DNA of 64,000 bases from assembly GCA_905183005.1 (NCBI GenBank), contig CAJJDO010000010.1:731865-795864 (forward strand). Direction: 5' to 3'. Origin of the DNA: Paramecium pentaurelia. Lineage: Eukaryota > Ciliophora > Oligohymenophorea > Peniculida > Parameciidae. This document shows, piece by piece, positions 35,637-47,864 of the stretch; within the stretch, counting starts at the first letter, position 1, and each line of letters begins with the position of its first letter. The position numbers and the translations under genes were made by a program. The notes under the pieces are model-generated. The model did no database searches, had not been told where the DNA came from, and saw only the letters and a program-made list of their open reading frames with translations.

Positions 35637-38349
35637 TCAAATTATACATATCTATTATATTAAATCAACATTCTTGTTATACAATTATGGATTTTTGAAG
35701 ACTCTTACAATTTATGAAAATGTTATTTTATCATTTTTAAATGGATCTAGCATTTCATATATTTTTGAATAATCTTCCTTTTGTAAACTAGGTTTAATAC
35801 TTTCTGTCAATTTAAAAAATTATTACTTTAAAAAATTAAAAATAATAAATACTTGATTGAGAATTCCATCTTTATCATGATCAACTGATTTAAATACAAT
35901 ACAAAAATTAGCTAAGTATTATTGATAAAGACTCATAAGGTATTCAAGAATTAGTTTAATAAAGACAGAAAACTCATATTTTATGGGTTCTTTTTAAGTA
36001 CTTGATCTTCTTTATTCTTTTTAATTAACTTTTTTTATTGGACTTACACTAGATACAGATTTAATTTAATGCATCTTTAATTAGCTGAGTATAATTTCTT
36101 TTTCCTCTTCCTAAAGACAACTTTTCAAAATGTCAATTGCTTCCTAATGAGTTATTTATCCTGCTACTTTTTGTTTAACTATTTCTTTAATTTCTAAGAC
36201 ATGCTTAGTTTTATACTTTGCTTATAAAATAGTCTAATATTTTAGATCAAAATATATACTTAGATAATATGTTCAATATTTAATTTACGTTAAGATTGCA
36301 ATAATCTAAAATCTTCATCTAAATTATTTTTAAGCATTAATCCAAATACAGCAACATCATTGTCTTCAGCAATATATTTTTAGATTGCATTAATGATACA
36401 AGCTACCCATTCCAAAGCTAAATTCTATTGATGATAAATATAAAATACTTTTAATCCATATTTACAATATAAGTATGTGTACATATGCTGTTCAATTGTT
36501 TCTAGAGGCATTTTATTTTCATATTATCTGATATCATGTTTAGTTTTGCTTTCATAAATATCTTGAATGATATCTTTAAGTTATTTTAAAGTTAATGGTC
36601 TAAATGATTAGGGTTAAACTAGTAGATGAAATTCTGATAATGTTTTGTATCTCTTTTTTTCAATGATGCTTGGACTTTCATTTTATTTATAACTGATTTC
36701 AGACATGATATTAGAAGATTTTTCTACTTTTGATCTTCTAATTATCATTTCTAAGTATTTTTTATTTTCTTATTATAGTTATTCATTTTAACATTATAAA
36801 TCTTCAATTTCTTATTAAAATGATTGCATATCAATAGATTTTGTAAAAATTACATTATCTTCTTAATCATTAGTTTGACTTTCTTTTTCAAAAAATCTTT
36901 GATTATCAGTCTGAGTTCCTTTAACAAGCATTACTACTTATTGAGTTTAAAAATTAGAAAAGGATTGAATATCTTAAAATGATTAATTTGCTGATTGAAT
37001 TTATTTGGAACTATCTCTATGAGATCTCTATTATTATTATTAATAAGCAAATTAATATTCTAATTAAGAAATGATATTATTCAGATTTTCCTTTTCTTAT
37101 TCCAATATTTGAACATTAGACTATAAAGTTTTAACTTATAATTATAATGGATGAAGTAATTCATATTATTAGTCTTTCTACTATTAAAGTTTATTTTTTT
37201 CAATTAATAGACTATCACGTTCTTCTTTGTAGAATTAAATCTCTTTATTTTAAGATATGACTATATCACTATTTTAAATGAGTTATTCTATTTCATGATT
37301 TTCTTTTTAGATTTTTTTATAATCTCTTAGATTGTATATGATATTAGTTAAATCATTAAAAATATTTGAATGTTCTTATTATAATGTTTTTAGAACTTAT
37401 TCAAGTTTATTATTATTATTACGAAAATAGTCAATTAATTCTCTAAAACAGATTTCATATAAATCATATTTTGCCTAAGTAGATTATTAAAAATTACTTT
37501 AAGTATATGTGTATCAAGGAAATGTTTTGAATGAGTTTATTGAACTTTGGTAGAAAAATCAGTCATAACATCTTTGACATGATCAGCCAATTAAGGAGAG
37601 TATGTTTTTTATAGATTGGAATTATTTTCAATGTTACAAATTTGATTAAAAAGATTCTTTTAACTTAATAAGATAATGAAGTACTTCCACATTATCTACA
37701 TCCTCCTAATTAAATGTGATTTCACTTTAATATGATTTTTCTGATTTTATAGATTATCTTTCAGAAGGTCTATCACTATCTAATTAATCAAAAAATTTGA
37801 GTCTTCTATTATTAAGTGTTATTAGATTAGGTAACTATTGGATCACATATTTTTCTTCATTATTATCCTTCAATCCAATATGAAGATGTAACAATTTTGG
37901 CATTGTTTTCAAAGCATTGATAATAGGAATAATCTATAAATTTTAATAATAATTACATCATCAAAAAGATTGTTAGAAATATCTAAAGTTTCTACAGTAC
38001 TCAATGTTGAAAGATCTTCTGGTAAGGTATGTAAACGATTACCATGCAAAATTAACTTGATTGATGCATTATCATAATACTTCACGTAAATTGCTGCATT
38101 CTGCTAAATGAGGTAACAGATCTTTTAAATTATCAATTTATTAAAACTCTAGATCAACAGTCTAATTGCAATTTTTATTAGGTTTCTATCTCAATAAATC
38201 TACATCTAAGTCAATTATCTACTTGTTTTTAAGACAGATTCTGTTAATAATTGCATTCTCTTTTTAGAATCTTCAAAGTTAAATTTATCTGCCTCTGCAA
38301 TATGCAATGAAACAGCTAACACTTCTTTGGCTATCTCCCTTTAATTCAT
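35637..38349 (-). CDS. LRR / coiled-coil / EF-hand protein with one apparent frameshift
   Basis: Seven exons, with introns at 35826-35852, 36234-36259, 37475-37497, 37657-37684, 37934-37956 and 38056-38080, give about 853 aa. The N terminus is helical. Leucine-rich repeats follow (N-L-R-E-L-I-L-H-G-N-R-L-H-T-L-P, then V-E-T-L-D-I-S-N-N-L), then a long Gln-rich coiled coil (residues of about 270-480), a helical domain containing Y-L-Y-C-K-Y-G-L-K-V-F, and a C-terminal EF-hand D-H-D-K-D-G-I-L-N-Q-Q-Q with a weaker second loop. The spliced length is one base short of a multiple of three. The frame breaks in a run of five T (38261-38265, plus strand), between S-K-K and E-N-A-I-I-N-R; one more base would restore it. 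Such architectures are common in cilia. Confidence 0.8.
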
Positions 38350-38521
38350 TATATATAAATATGTTATTATAATATTGTTAATTTTTTAAGAGACTTTTAT
38401 TCTAAAGAGTCTTGACTTTATTCATAATTTTAGAAGTATGATAAATATTATTAAGATATGAAGATATTAAACAAGAAATGAATTTAAGTGAAAATTATTT
38501 TGAATTTCTATTAATTAACAG

Positions 38522-39662
38522 ATGGGAAATCGTTGTTAAGAGTAATAAAAAATTGAAAATGATGCTCTTCTTATAAGTCCAGGTAAAAATGGTTTAGAAG
38601 CTACACAAGTTAAAAATGGTTTAGAACCTACATCTAAAAATCCAATTCAGGAAGATTAAAAAGAAGTTGAAGTTCCAAAAACTCAATAACAACCTATTGT
38701 TGATCCTATTTAAAAATAACAAACCAAAGAATAGAGTGCTTTAGCAATATAATGTGCATTTAGAAATAAAGTTGCCAGACAAAAACTTAATGAAGAAAGA
38801 TAAATGCTTGAAGAAGACAAACCAAAAGACTGGACTTTATTTGATGGAGAATTTAAAATCCCAACTTTACCAGAAATTGCCTATTAAAAAATTAATGCAT
38901 CAGTATCAAATGATTTTAGAATGCTACCTGCCTATACAAAAGATGGAACTATATATAAAGGTTAATGGTTGAAAGGAATATAATTTGGATATGGATAAAT
39001 GATTAAAAATGATGGAACTTATTTAGAAGGACAATGGAAAAATGGTGATTTAATAGATGGTGCAGTTTATTTTCCAAATAAAGATCTATATGTAAAATTA
39101 TAATAATATTTATAGTTAGGATAAGAAAATTGTGGTGTAAGAATATATCATAATGGAGTCTAATATTCTGGAGATTGTTAAGGTAGATAGCCACATGGAA
39201 AAGGAATTGAATAACATCCAGACAGCACTATCTATGAAGGAGAATTTTAAAGAGGATAAAAACATGGTAAAGGAATCATTATATTTGCTGATAAATCAGA
39301 GTATAATGGAGAATATGTACATGGAGAAATTGAAGGACATGGCACATTCAAATGGCCAGATGGAACTAAATATATTGGTGAATGGTAAAAAAGTATGATG
39401 AATGGAAAAGGTAAATTATTTTTATCAGATGGAGTTATTTATGAAGGTATTATATATATCTATTATTTAAGGGGACTTTTAAAATGATATCATGGAAGGT
39501 TAAGGAACTATGACATATCCTGATGGTTCCAAATATGAAGGTCATTTTAAAAATAATAAGAGAGATGGAAAAGGTTAAGTTACTACTTGTGATAGGGTTA
39601 TTACTGAATGTGATTGGGAAGATGGAAAATTAATTATTAACACAGAAAAATCTCACAATTGA
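38522..39662 (+). CDS. MORN-repeat protein with IQ motif and myristoylation signal
   Basis: Two exons (25-nt intron at 39447-39471) give 371 aa. The start, M-G-N-R-C-Q-E-Q, has Gly-2 and Cys-5, fitting N-myristoylation and palmitoylation. Residues of about 75-100 (A-L-A-I-Q-C-A-F-R-N-K-V-A-R) form an IQ calmodulin-binding motif. From about residue 145 on there are seven or so MORN repeats of the type Y-x-G-x-W-x-x-G-x-x-x-G-x-G, for example G-T-F-K-W-P-D-G-T-K-Y-I-G-E-W and G-T-M-T-Y-P-D-G-S-K-Y-E-G. MORN proteins bind membranes and cytoskeleton. A membrane-anchored, calmodulin-regulated cortical or ciliary protein is the natural reading. Confidence 0.9.
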
Positions 39663-39718
39663 GATAATTATATATATATATAATAAAACAAATATATTAT
39701 TTTTTAAATTACTTAATT

Positions 39719-40636
39719 TCAACAACAAGATTTATTTTTTTGTTTTGTGGTTTCAACAGCAGGATCATTTAATTAAATATATTTTCCATCTAATTATGGA
39801 TCTATTTTTTAATTCTTTTCTTTTTCTTCTTATTTAGAATCATTTGATTATGATGCAAGATACTTTTGATACTCACTTCCTACCCTAACCCCAAAACTCT
39901 ATTAATAGTAATGATATTAACTTCATTTTTAGGGTCTATTATTCCTTTTTGTATTTTAAATAGAATGATTTCTGCCAATTTAGTAAACATCTATTGAATT
40001 GAATTAATATGGAATAATACTTAGTCTACATTATAATTAGTTTTGGCACTTGTTTCCATAAATCCAATTTCATTGTCTTAAGCAAATTGTTTGGCTTCCT
40101 CAAATGAGACTTGACGTCTTTGATATTAAGAACATTAATATACTCCTATTCTAGATCATTTTTATTTCCTATTAATAAGAATGTAATTTGCTTATTTCCA
40201 TTTTCTCTTGCATCATCAAGCCATTTCACTACATTTTCAAAAGAGTTTCTCCTAATTAAGAATAGATCTTGATTGATTACTTTGTTATATCATATACAAT
40301 AATAGCAGCAGCAGATGATCGATAATAAGATCTAGTAATTGATCGAAAAGACTCTTAACCTGCCTCAATAATAAAAATATTTTAGATACTGTGTCCCATA
40401 TAGACAATTTAATAGCAACATTTTAAATTCTAATGATTCTAGCTCCAAATTCAACTCCTATAGTGACATCATGCTTTGATCGGAATCTTTTGTCTATAAA
40501 TTGCATCAATAGGCAACTCTTACCAACAGCTTAACTATTATTATCATTCTTTACCCATATCTCCTATAATTATGTATTTGAAGAGATACACAAAACTAGT
40601 ATCAAATTTATCATTTAAGTTGCCTGTTGATGACAT
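39719..40636 (-). CDS. RAB2: Rab2-type small GTPase
   Basis: Six exons with introns at 39899-39921, 40118-40143, 40252-40280, 40364-40389 and 40530-40554 give 262 aa. All G motifs are intact: G-D-M-A-V-G-K-S (P-loop), T-I-G-V-E-F-G-A-R (switch I), W-D-T-A-G-Q-E (G3), G-N-K-N-D-L (G4) and E-T-S-A-K (G5). The segment F-R-S-I-T-R-S-Y-Y-R and the switch I G-V-E-F-G-A-R are diagnostic of Rab2/4/14, and the N-terminal Y-L-F-K-Y-I-I-I-G-D favours Rab2. It ends in Cys-Cys for double geranylgeranylation. Rab2 acts in ER-Golgi traffic and dense-core granule formation. The protein has a 40-residue longer C-terminal hypervariable region than animal Rab2. Intron 1 splits the P-loop. Confidence 0.95.
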
Positions 40637-40684
40637 TTTTATAAATAATTAAGATAATATTAATTAATCTAAATAATAATAAAA

Positions 40685-43147
40685 ATGAGTGAATAAGATC
40701 ATGATGAATATTATGATGAGCAAGAAGGAGATTAAGAAGGAGATATGGAAGGTGATGACTAGGAAATTGATTTTGAAAATATGACACCAGAATAGTAATA
40801 ATAATTTTTGGCAATGCATGGTAACAAACAGTTATCCATATTAATATAGGATAATATTATTAAGGAGAGGAAGAAGATGAAGAAGAAGTAGGTGATGAAG
40901 AAGTTGATGATTAAGAATAAGGGTAAAGGTAGATGAATTAAGGAATGGGAAGTTCATCTTAATTTTAATAAGATAATGCTGAAGAATCAAGACATAGTCC
41001 AGGAAGAAGAGAATAAAATGATGAATATGATCCAGATGAGATCTTAAGAAAAGTAAAAAGGGATTTATTAGAAAATGTAAATAGAATAAGAAGGGAAAAG
41101 AAACTGAATCCATTATATATAGAATTAATGCCTGCAATTGTAGCAGAAAGATATGCTTCTCATTTGCTTGATAATGATCATAGTGATGCTGAATTTAAGA
41201 AATTGTACTATTAAATAATTAATTTTGAATAGAATCGAATTTTATAAGTATAATGAAAAGAAATTAGATGATCTTAAATTGATTTATATTGTCTCCAAAT
41301 TTGAAGAAGATACTATACCTGATGCATAAGTTATCTATGATTATTTTATGGAAATGGGTTATCTATTTTTTGAAGTTGAAGATGATAGAAAAATATTGCT
41401 ATCTAATGAAATGAATCATATATCTATTGGTGTTTCATGTGATGATAATTAAGTTGCTATTGTTTATATTGTAAGTCATAAAGACTTATGTGTTACTAAA
41501 ATTGAAGATAGTAATGATGGATGCATTTTAGTTCATGGAAAGATGCTTGAAGATTTAGTAGGTGTATATGCCTTATAAATATTACCTTTTTCTAGTGATT
41601 CTGGTAAAGTTCCTGATAAAAATGAAAATAATAAAATAGGACCTGAACATATTGAATTTGATAGATAAACTAAATGTTTTGTTGCTAAAATTGGAAATCA
41701 GGGATAGCCATGCACATATGATATCAGATAATACATTGATTTGTATACTAGAAATACACCAGAATCAATTCCTTACAAAAAAAGCACAAGAGAAAAATTA
41801 AATTTAAAACATATTGAATTAAAACTAAGAATACCAGTCATCTTCTATCCTGATCCAAGATATGCTCATGAAGAATAAGAAGCATTATAATCTCATTAAT
41901 AAGAAGAATAGGCTTAATAAGCTATATAAGATACTCCTATTTAACAATTAGATGACTAAAATAGTGATGATTAAAATAAAGATAATTTATCTTAAGATGA
42001 AAATCAAAAATAAAAGGAAGATGAATTTATTCACAAATTTTAAATGCCAAAAGAATAATAATTATCTAATAAAGATATTAAAGAAGAATTAGAAATTGCT
42101 ATTGCTGAAGCATAAAGATAACATGATGAACTTTATGATCACAATGTTAATTTATAATCAAAAATTAAATAAATAAGAAATAAATAAGAAGTTTATGCTG
42201 ATAAAACTGGAGAAATGACAATGAATGAACATAAATATTTAAATACATTAGCTCATGTACATTAAATTAGATTAGATCTATAATAAACTTAAGATAGATA
42301 TAATTAAATGGCATAAGAATTATAATCAAAATTAGATGAAAAATCAAAAAAATGTAATGAAATTAGATAAGCATTTATGGATTTGAAGAGAGAAGTTGCA
42401 CGAAAGGCTGCTTATTCTAGAACAGATAAACCTATTCCTGAATCTAGAATATCAGAATGGGAAGAATAAGAATCAGCTAAAAATAAAACTTTATAAGAAT
42501 TAAGACTTGATACATTAAGATTAAAAAATACTTTAGCAAAAAATTAAAAGTAATTAAAAAAGAAAGAAGAATTAGCAGAAGGTTTACATTTAATTGATTT
42601 TGAATAATTAAAGATTGAAAATCAAACATTGAATGAAAAGATTGAAGAAAGAAATGAAGATCTTCATAAATTAAAGAATAAAAATACTAAGACAGTTTAA
42701 ATGTTAACACATACTAGAGAGAAATTAGGTTATGTTAAAGCAAAATTTTAAGATTAAGAAAAGATAAATTGTAATATAATTTATGATTTTATTTTAGAAA
42801 AAAAAAAGGATGATTTAGAAGGATTACGTAAAAACTTAGGAGAATAAAAAGAATCTAAAGATAAATTAAGAACTGAAAATCTTAAATTAAAATAATAGAC
42901 AGGGTATTTATAAATAATTAAAATAGTATTGTAAATCGTCCTGAATTGATTTAAGATTATAGTAATAGGAAAAAAAATATTGATTAATTAAAAATTGAAT
43001 TAGAGTAATTAGAGGTATTACTTATATGTTTATATAATATTTTAGCAAAAATTAAAACATATGTAGAAGATTATTGATGAATATTAAAATCATCTTAAGA
43101 AAAAGGAATAAGAATAATAGAATAAGCAAAAAGTTAGACTTATTTGA
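40685..43147 (+). CDS. CCDC96/FAP184-like axonemal protein with extra N-terminal domain
   Basis: Six exons with introns at 40821-40849, 41205-41232, 42771-42797, 42904-42926 and 43015-43045 give 774 aa. An acidic low-complexity N terminus (about 110 aa) is followed by a globular region of about 260 residues that begins like a CAP/SCP fold (R-I-R-R-E-K-K-L-N-P-L, A-E-R-Y-A-S-H-L-L). From residue 480 on it is coiled coil and ends with the DUF4201 pattern, L-E-G-L-R-K-N-L-G-E-Q-K-E-S-K-D-K-L-R and I-D-Q-L-K-I-E-L-E-Q-L-E, typical of CCDC96 (FAP184) and CCDC113 (FAP263). Those proteins form a complex near radial spoke 3 and the nexin-dynein regulator. The third intron is in frame without a stop. 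Confidence 0.82.
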
Positions 43148-43244
43148 TGATTTATTATTATTAAATATTGATTATCTGTTCTTGAATTTGAATTCTTAGA
43201 ATTATAAATATTATGTTATAAAAATATAATTATTATTTGTTAAA

Positions 43245-46200
43245 ATGAATGAGAAAAAGAAATCTGTATTTTTTGATAAAAGAGATGAAAATTATATTCA
43301 TTTGAGTTCACCAATTTACTTTTTAGAGATGTTTACAAAAAAAAAAATAAAATGTGATATTATAATACCTTAAACAATTATATTTTCAAAAGGTACTGCA
43401 ACATTATGGTTATTCAATTCAAAATCTTCTCCTACTCCACTAATATTAAAAAAGAATTCTAATAAATTGAATTTTGTAGAAGTATGCAGGGTATTATGTA
43501 GAGTAAAACAAAATGAAGATTTTCGAATTGATACTCTTACAACTCTTTTAGATATTATTAAGGCTGGTAAGAATGAAATTGCTGCTTTTGCAAGAATAAG
43601 CAAGACAAAAAAATCAATATCAAAGGTTGATTTGGTTAAAATGTTTTTAGATGGAAATATTAGTGGTTTATAAATATTGCAGGAGCATTTAGAGAATTAA
43701 TCAAAAGCTGGTACTAATAATAATATAAAAATTAGATGAATTATTTTATGTTGAATATAGGCAAGATGTTATTAATTTACCTGTCAGTTATAGATTTTTT
43801 AAAAAGTCAACTTAGAAATAAGTAATTTAATAACAATTGCCAAAAAAATTATCATAATTACATATATAATAATAGACATAACATTCTGATAGTTATGATG
43901 ATGGTAATAAAAATGATCAAGTTGAGTATGTAGATTGTATGTTTAAATTTTTTGATAATTAAATGAATTAAACATTGTCCAAAGTAAATAAAAATTTATA
44001 AATTTTAGATTGTTAAAAAGTTAGTTGATTTTTTAGAAAAAGCTTATAAGATTAAGGTTAAGAAATTAGTAGCTAAATTTATGCAAAATGATTAGCATAT
44101 AATATATTTCTTAGGTTTGAAAGAATTATTGGTAGATTTTAATGATAATGCACCATATGAGATTTAAAATATGAAAAATGAATTAAAGGACAATAGTTCA
44201 TTTGAAAATTTCTTAATTTTAATAAAAATGTTTACAAGATTAAGGAACAAAAAACCAATGAAAATACCTTAAACAATATATGAAGATGATAAAGAAATTA
44301 GTCAAAAATTATATAAAAATCTTATTGTATAAAAATGTGTTGGTGATTTTTGTGACTATATAATGGAAGAAAAGAATAGAGGTCCTCTCTAAATACGTAA
44401 AAATATTGTTACAGATTATAAAAAGTATTTTGGTAATAAAAAAATGAATGAAGAAAAGTTTTCAGTTACTTTACCACATGAGATCTCTTTTTAATTAATT
44501 CTTAGAACAAGAGAATGTTCATAAGAAGTTATAGAAGTGTTAATGAAAAATAAAATATTTACTAGAAACTCTAAGCATCATTTTTAAGAATTTGATAAAA
44601 TAAATACAGATGAAGAATATCCATTTAAATTTAATAAAACAGAAGTTTATAATTTACCAAATCTCTATAAAACTGTTAAAATATGTAAGAATTGCTTTGT
44701 TGTTTACTCTTTAGCTAGTAAATATTTTGATTAGAGATTATCTAATGATTTGTAATAAAAATAATGGATTAAAAGGGATTCATCATCCTTAGCCTAACAA
44801 TAAACTAGTTTAAATACTACTCATTAATAATTATCATAATTAGATAGATCTAACCTAAAAAGAAATGATTCACGAATTAGATAAAATTAAAATTAATCTT
44901 TATAGAAAATAAAAACTCAAACATCATAAAATAATGCAGAAAAAGAATAAGGTGAAAATAAAGTTAGGAAAATATAAAGTGCAAAACAATTCAGAGTGAT
45001 TCAATCTGCTCATTCATAGGCTCCTAGAACATTTAAATTATTTATGCCTAATTAATAAACTTAATTAGAAAATACAAAACGGAATTGTTCCAGTTCTAAA
45101 ACCAATAATATTGATATAAATAGATTAACTATGGGTTTTTTAAATTACACAAAGCCTCCAAAACCAAATAAAATTTAATCTGCAAAAATGAATTCTGGTG
45201 GTCTTTAATCTTAAAGAAGTTTAATGGAATCTTAGCATCTAAAGAGATCAGATAGTCAATCAGATTAATTTTAAAGAAATAGAATCAATAAAAGTTAAAG
45301 GTAATTGAATTCTAATAGATAATCCTTCTTTTAGGGTAAACTAAGAATTATAGAAGTTCCATAGACTCAATATTCTTTATTAGATGTTTGCCAACTCTAT
45401 GATTTAGAATATCCCCCTGAAAGTGTACCAGATATATTTTTGGAGTCTGTAAATTATTTTTGCTTTGAATAATGTGCAATACCATATTTAATTTTATAAC
45501 ACTAAGAAGATGATTAAGAAATAAATAAGGACAATTAAAGTGGTTTAGATTTAACTGAAAAAGATCATCAGATAGTAATTTTTTTAGGAGATTTTTTTGA
45601 TAATTCATTTGAATATTTAGATATTATGCAATAGAATATTAAACCAAATACTACTATTTTATTAATGAATTTACCAGGTAAAGCTTATTTTTCATTTTAG
45701 GATAGTCCTATACAGTGTTTGATCCTAACATTATTTAAGATAATTTAGATATTTCATTATTATTGGATTCATTACTTTTTGAGCTTTGCCAAAAGGATAT
45801 AATTAGAAATAATGACATATATAAATTTATTGGATATGGATATGGTGGATTCTAAGTTCTAAGTTATAGTAATAAAATATTTTTAATTTAGTGACTCATG
45901 TATAAAATAATCTTCTTAAAATTGGGGGATTACTTATTATTAATGGATTTTGTGAAATAGATGATATGCTGACAGATACTTTAAAAAAATCAAAGGAAGT
46001 ATTTTAAACTTGTCCTACTGATATGCCAGAATTGGGATTTCATTTCTGGAATTCTCTCATACAATCTCATGAAGAAAAATAAGACCCTAGATATAATCCA
46101 ATTTCTTTGAATGGAAGATTACATATAATAAACGGTATTTTTTGATTAAATTTAAGGTCTGATTAAATCATAAAATTTATGGAATTCTTGTGTTTAGGAA

Positions 46201-46365
46201 ATTCCTATTAAACTTTATCATGGCCTTAAAAATTGTGTTATTAATATAAAGCAAGCTCATTTAATAAAATAAAGTTCATCTTCAAATAATTCTTGTGAAA
46301 TGAATTTATTAAACTTTGGGCACAAATTATAAAATTTAGAAGAACTGTTGTTTGAATTCATTTGA
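43245..46365 (+). CDS. 1000-aa protein with C-terminal alpha/beta-hydrolase-like domain lacking the serine
   Basis: Six exons with introns at 43711-43735, 43984-44008, 45678-45700, 45869-45891 and 46135-46156 total exactly 1001 codons. The N-terminal 480 residues look helical (possibly armadillo-like), including E-V-C-R-V-L-C-R-V-K and V-K-K-L-V-D-F-L-E-K-A-Y. A Ser/Gln-rich linker of about 170 residues follows. The last 340 residues resemble an alpha/beta-hydrolase: L-L-M-N-L-P-G-Q-S-Y, then K-F-I-G-Y-G-Y-G-G-F at the nucleophile elbow with Tyr in place of Ser, and G-G-L-L-I-I-N-G-F. The core is intact but the nucleophile is absent, so it is likely a pseudoenzyme. I recall similar pseudo-hydrolase domains in ciliary proteins, but did not verify this. 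Confidence 0.8.
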
Positions 46366-46539
46366 CATTATATAATATATATTTATAGTTATTATTGTAA
46401 AAGATAAACATTTTTTTAATACTCTAATGATTTTCTTCTATGAAATTTAAACAGAAAATTATAACTTAAAATAAAAGTTTTCTAAGTTCTAATACATATT
46501 TTTAATCTAAAACAATCATCAATCAATAATTCATGATGC

Positions 46540-47509
46540 TCAGTCTTCATAATCGGAACATTAATCTTTACATTTAATTAAGTCAAGATCTTTAAATTGT
46601 TCATCCAAAGAAGTATTTAGATCTATATGATTTGAGGCTGTATTATTTCTTTTTTTGTTTTCAACCTTATAAAAATCTGTATAAAATTTGTCTAACTTTG
46701 AACTCAACTTATCCATTTCCTTTACTAAAATAATTATTGAATAATCTTAATTAAATTTGTATTTAAAGCAAAAATTTGATTAATTAATTTGAGTTTTTCT
46801 ATATTTATTTTTAAATCATTTAATTTTATAATATTCAAAACAAAATATTCAGACCATCATTATTCATACTTCACTTCAATTAAATCCTACATTAGATGCA
46901 ACTTTAATATATATTATTTTATAAATACCATCATGAATAATTATTTTTCTTTAATTTTTATTAATTCTGCTGCTTATTTATGTTGAATCTTTAATTATTC
47001 TATATTTTTTGTAGCCACTTCAATATTTTTAACAACATTATTCACATTTTCATAACTGCTTATTTATTTTGATAAATTTTCATAATGTTATCTATTAATT
47101 TTTATTTATTCCTCAATCTAATATACACTCTTCAAATTTTCTATTTCTAAATCAGTTTATTTTATTCCTTCAACTAAGAAATTTAACATAGTAATTACTT
47201 ATTGATTTATTTAATTCTTAATTTTATTCTCTATCAAAATTTTATGCTTCCAGCTATCTAGTTGCCTTTGCTATTTAAAATTCATAAACAGCTATTTCTT
47301 TTTAAAATTCAGCAGCTAATTGTTGTCTTTTTATTTAGTCGATTTAATTACAATTTTTCTTCACTTAATGTTTCTTAAGGTGCTGTGATTTCAATATATT
47401 TTTTAAGGATGACTTTTAATTGAGCATCTTTATAAATCAATAAATCTTTTATTATCCTTTCTGTTGAATCTGGGTCTAATTTATAAGGTGGCTGTAAATC
47501 TCGATTCAT
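46540..47509 (-). CDS. Coiled-coil protein; 3' exon structure uncertain
   Basis: From ATG 47509 an N-terminal segment starts M-N-R-D-L-Q-P-P-Y-K. Two 25-nt introns (47327-47351, 47174-47198) give a continuous coiled-coil frame: E-F-Q-K-E-I-A-V-Y-E-F-Q, then I-E-N-L-K-S-V-Y and V-V-K-N-I-E-V-A-T-K. Its end near 46900 and the start of the C-terminal exon are unclear. A good frame (M-D-K-L-S-S-K-L-D-K-F-Y-T-D) reaches TGA at 46542-46540, but the frame changes between 46760 and 46900 with no convincing intron. A frameshift, an unusual intron or two adjacent genes are possible. The N-terminal two thirds are reliable. Confidence 0.6.
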
Positions 47510-47864
47510 TGTGTATATATAATTATATATATTTATTAATTAATTATTATATATTTTCTAAATTTTAGACTTTATGTAAAATAATTAAAGATAATTAGAT
47601 CATTATTTTTGTAAATAATTATGTGTTTATATTTTTAGTGTAAATATATAATTTACAAACTTAAATTCTATTGATTATGCACTAAATTCATTTTTATTAA
47701 ACAAAAGTTATAATAAAAAGCATTTAAATATAATTTTATCTTATTTATTATTTTTTTTAATTTATTCTATTTTTTCTTATGAATTATATCATAAATAGTT
47801 TTTATTAATCAAAATTTATTCAAAATTCTAAAATTTTAATATATTATCAACAAAATTTTATATT
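47510..47864. other. Intergenic, nothing recognised
   Basis: These 355 bp separate two minus-strand coiled-coil genes. They are very AT-rich, with several A/T runs, and hold the promoter and leader of the gene ending at 46540. No ORF with a recognisable motif was found. Confidence 0.5.

Noticed and set aside
35637..38349. Separate LRR gene and EF-hand gene
   Set aside because: All six introns and frames join into one open reading frame except for one base, so a single gene is the simpler reading.
40841..41137. Minus-strand Leu/His-rich ORF
   Set aside because: Antisense of the acidic N terminus of the CCDC96-like gene.
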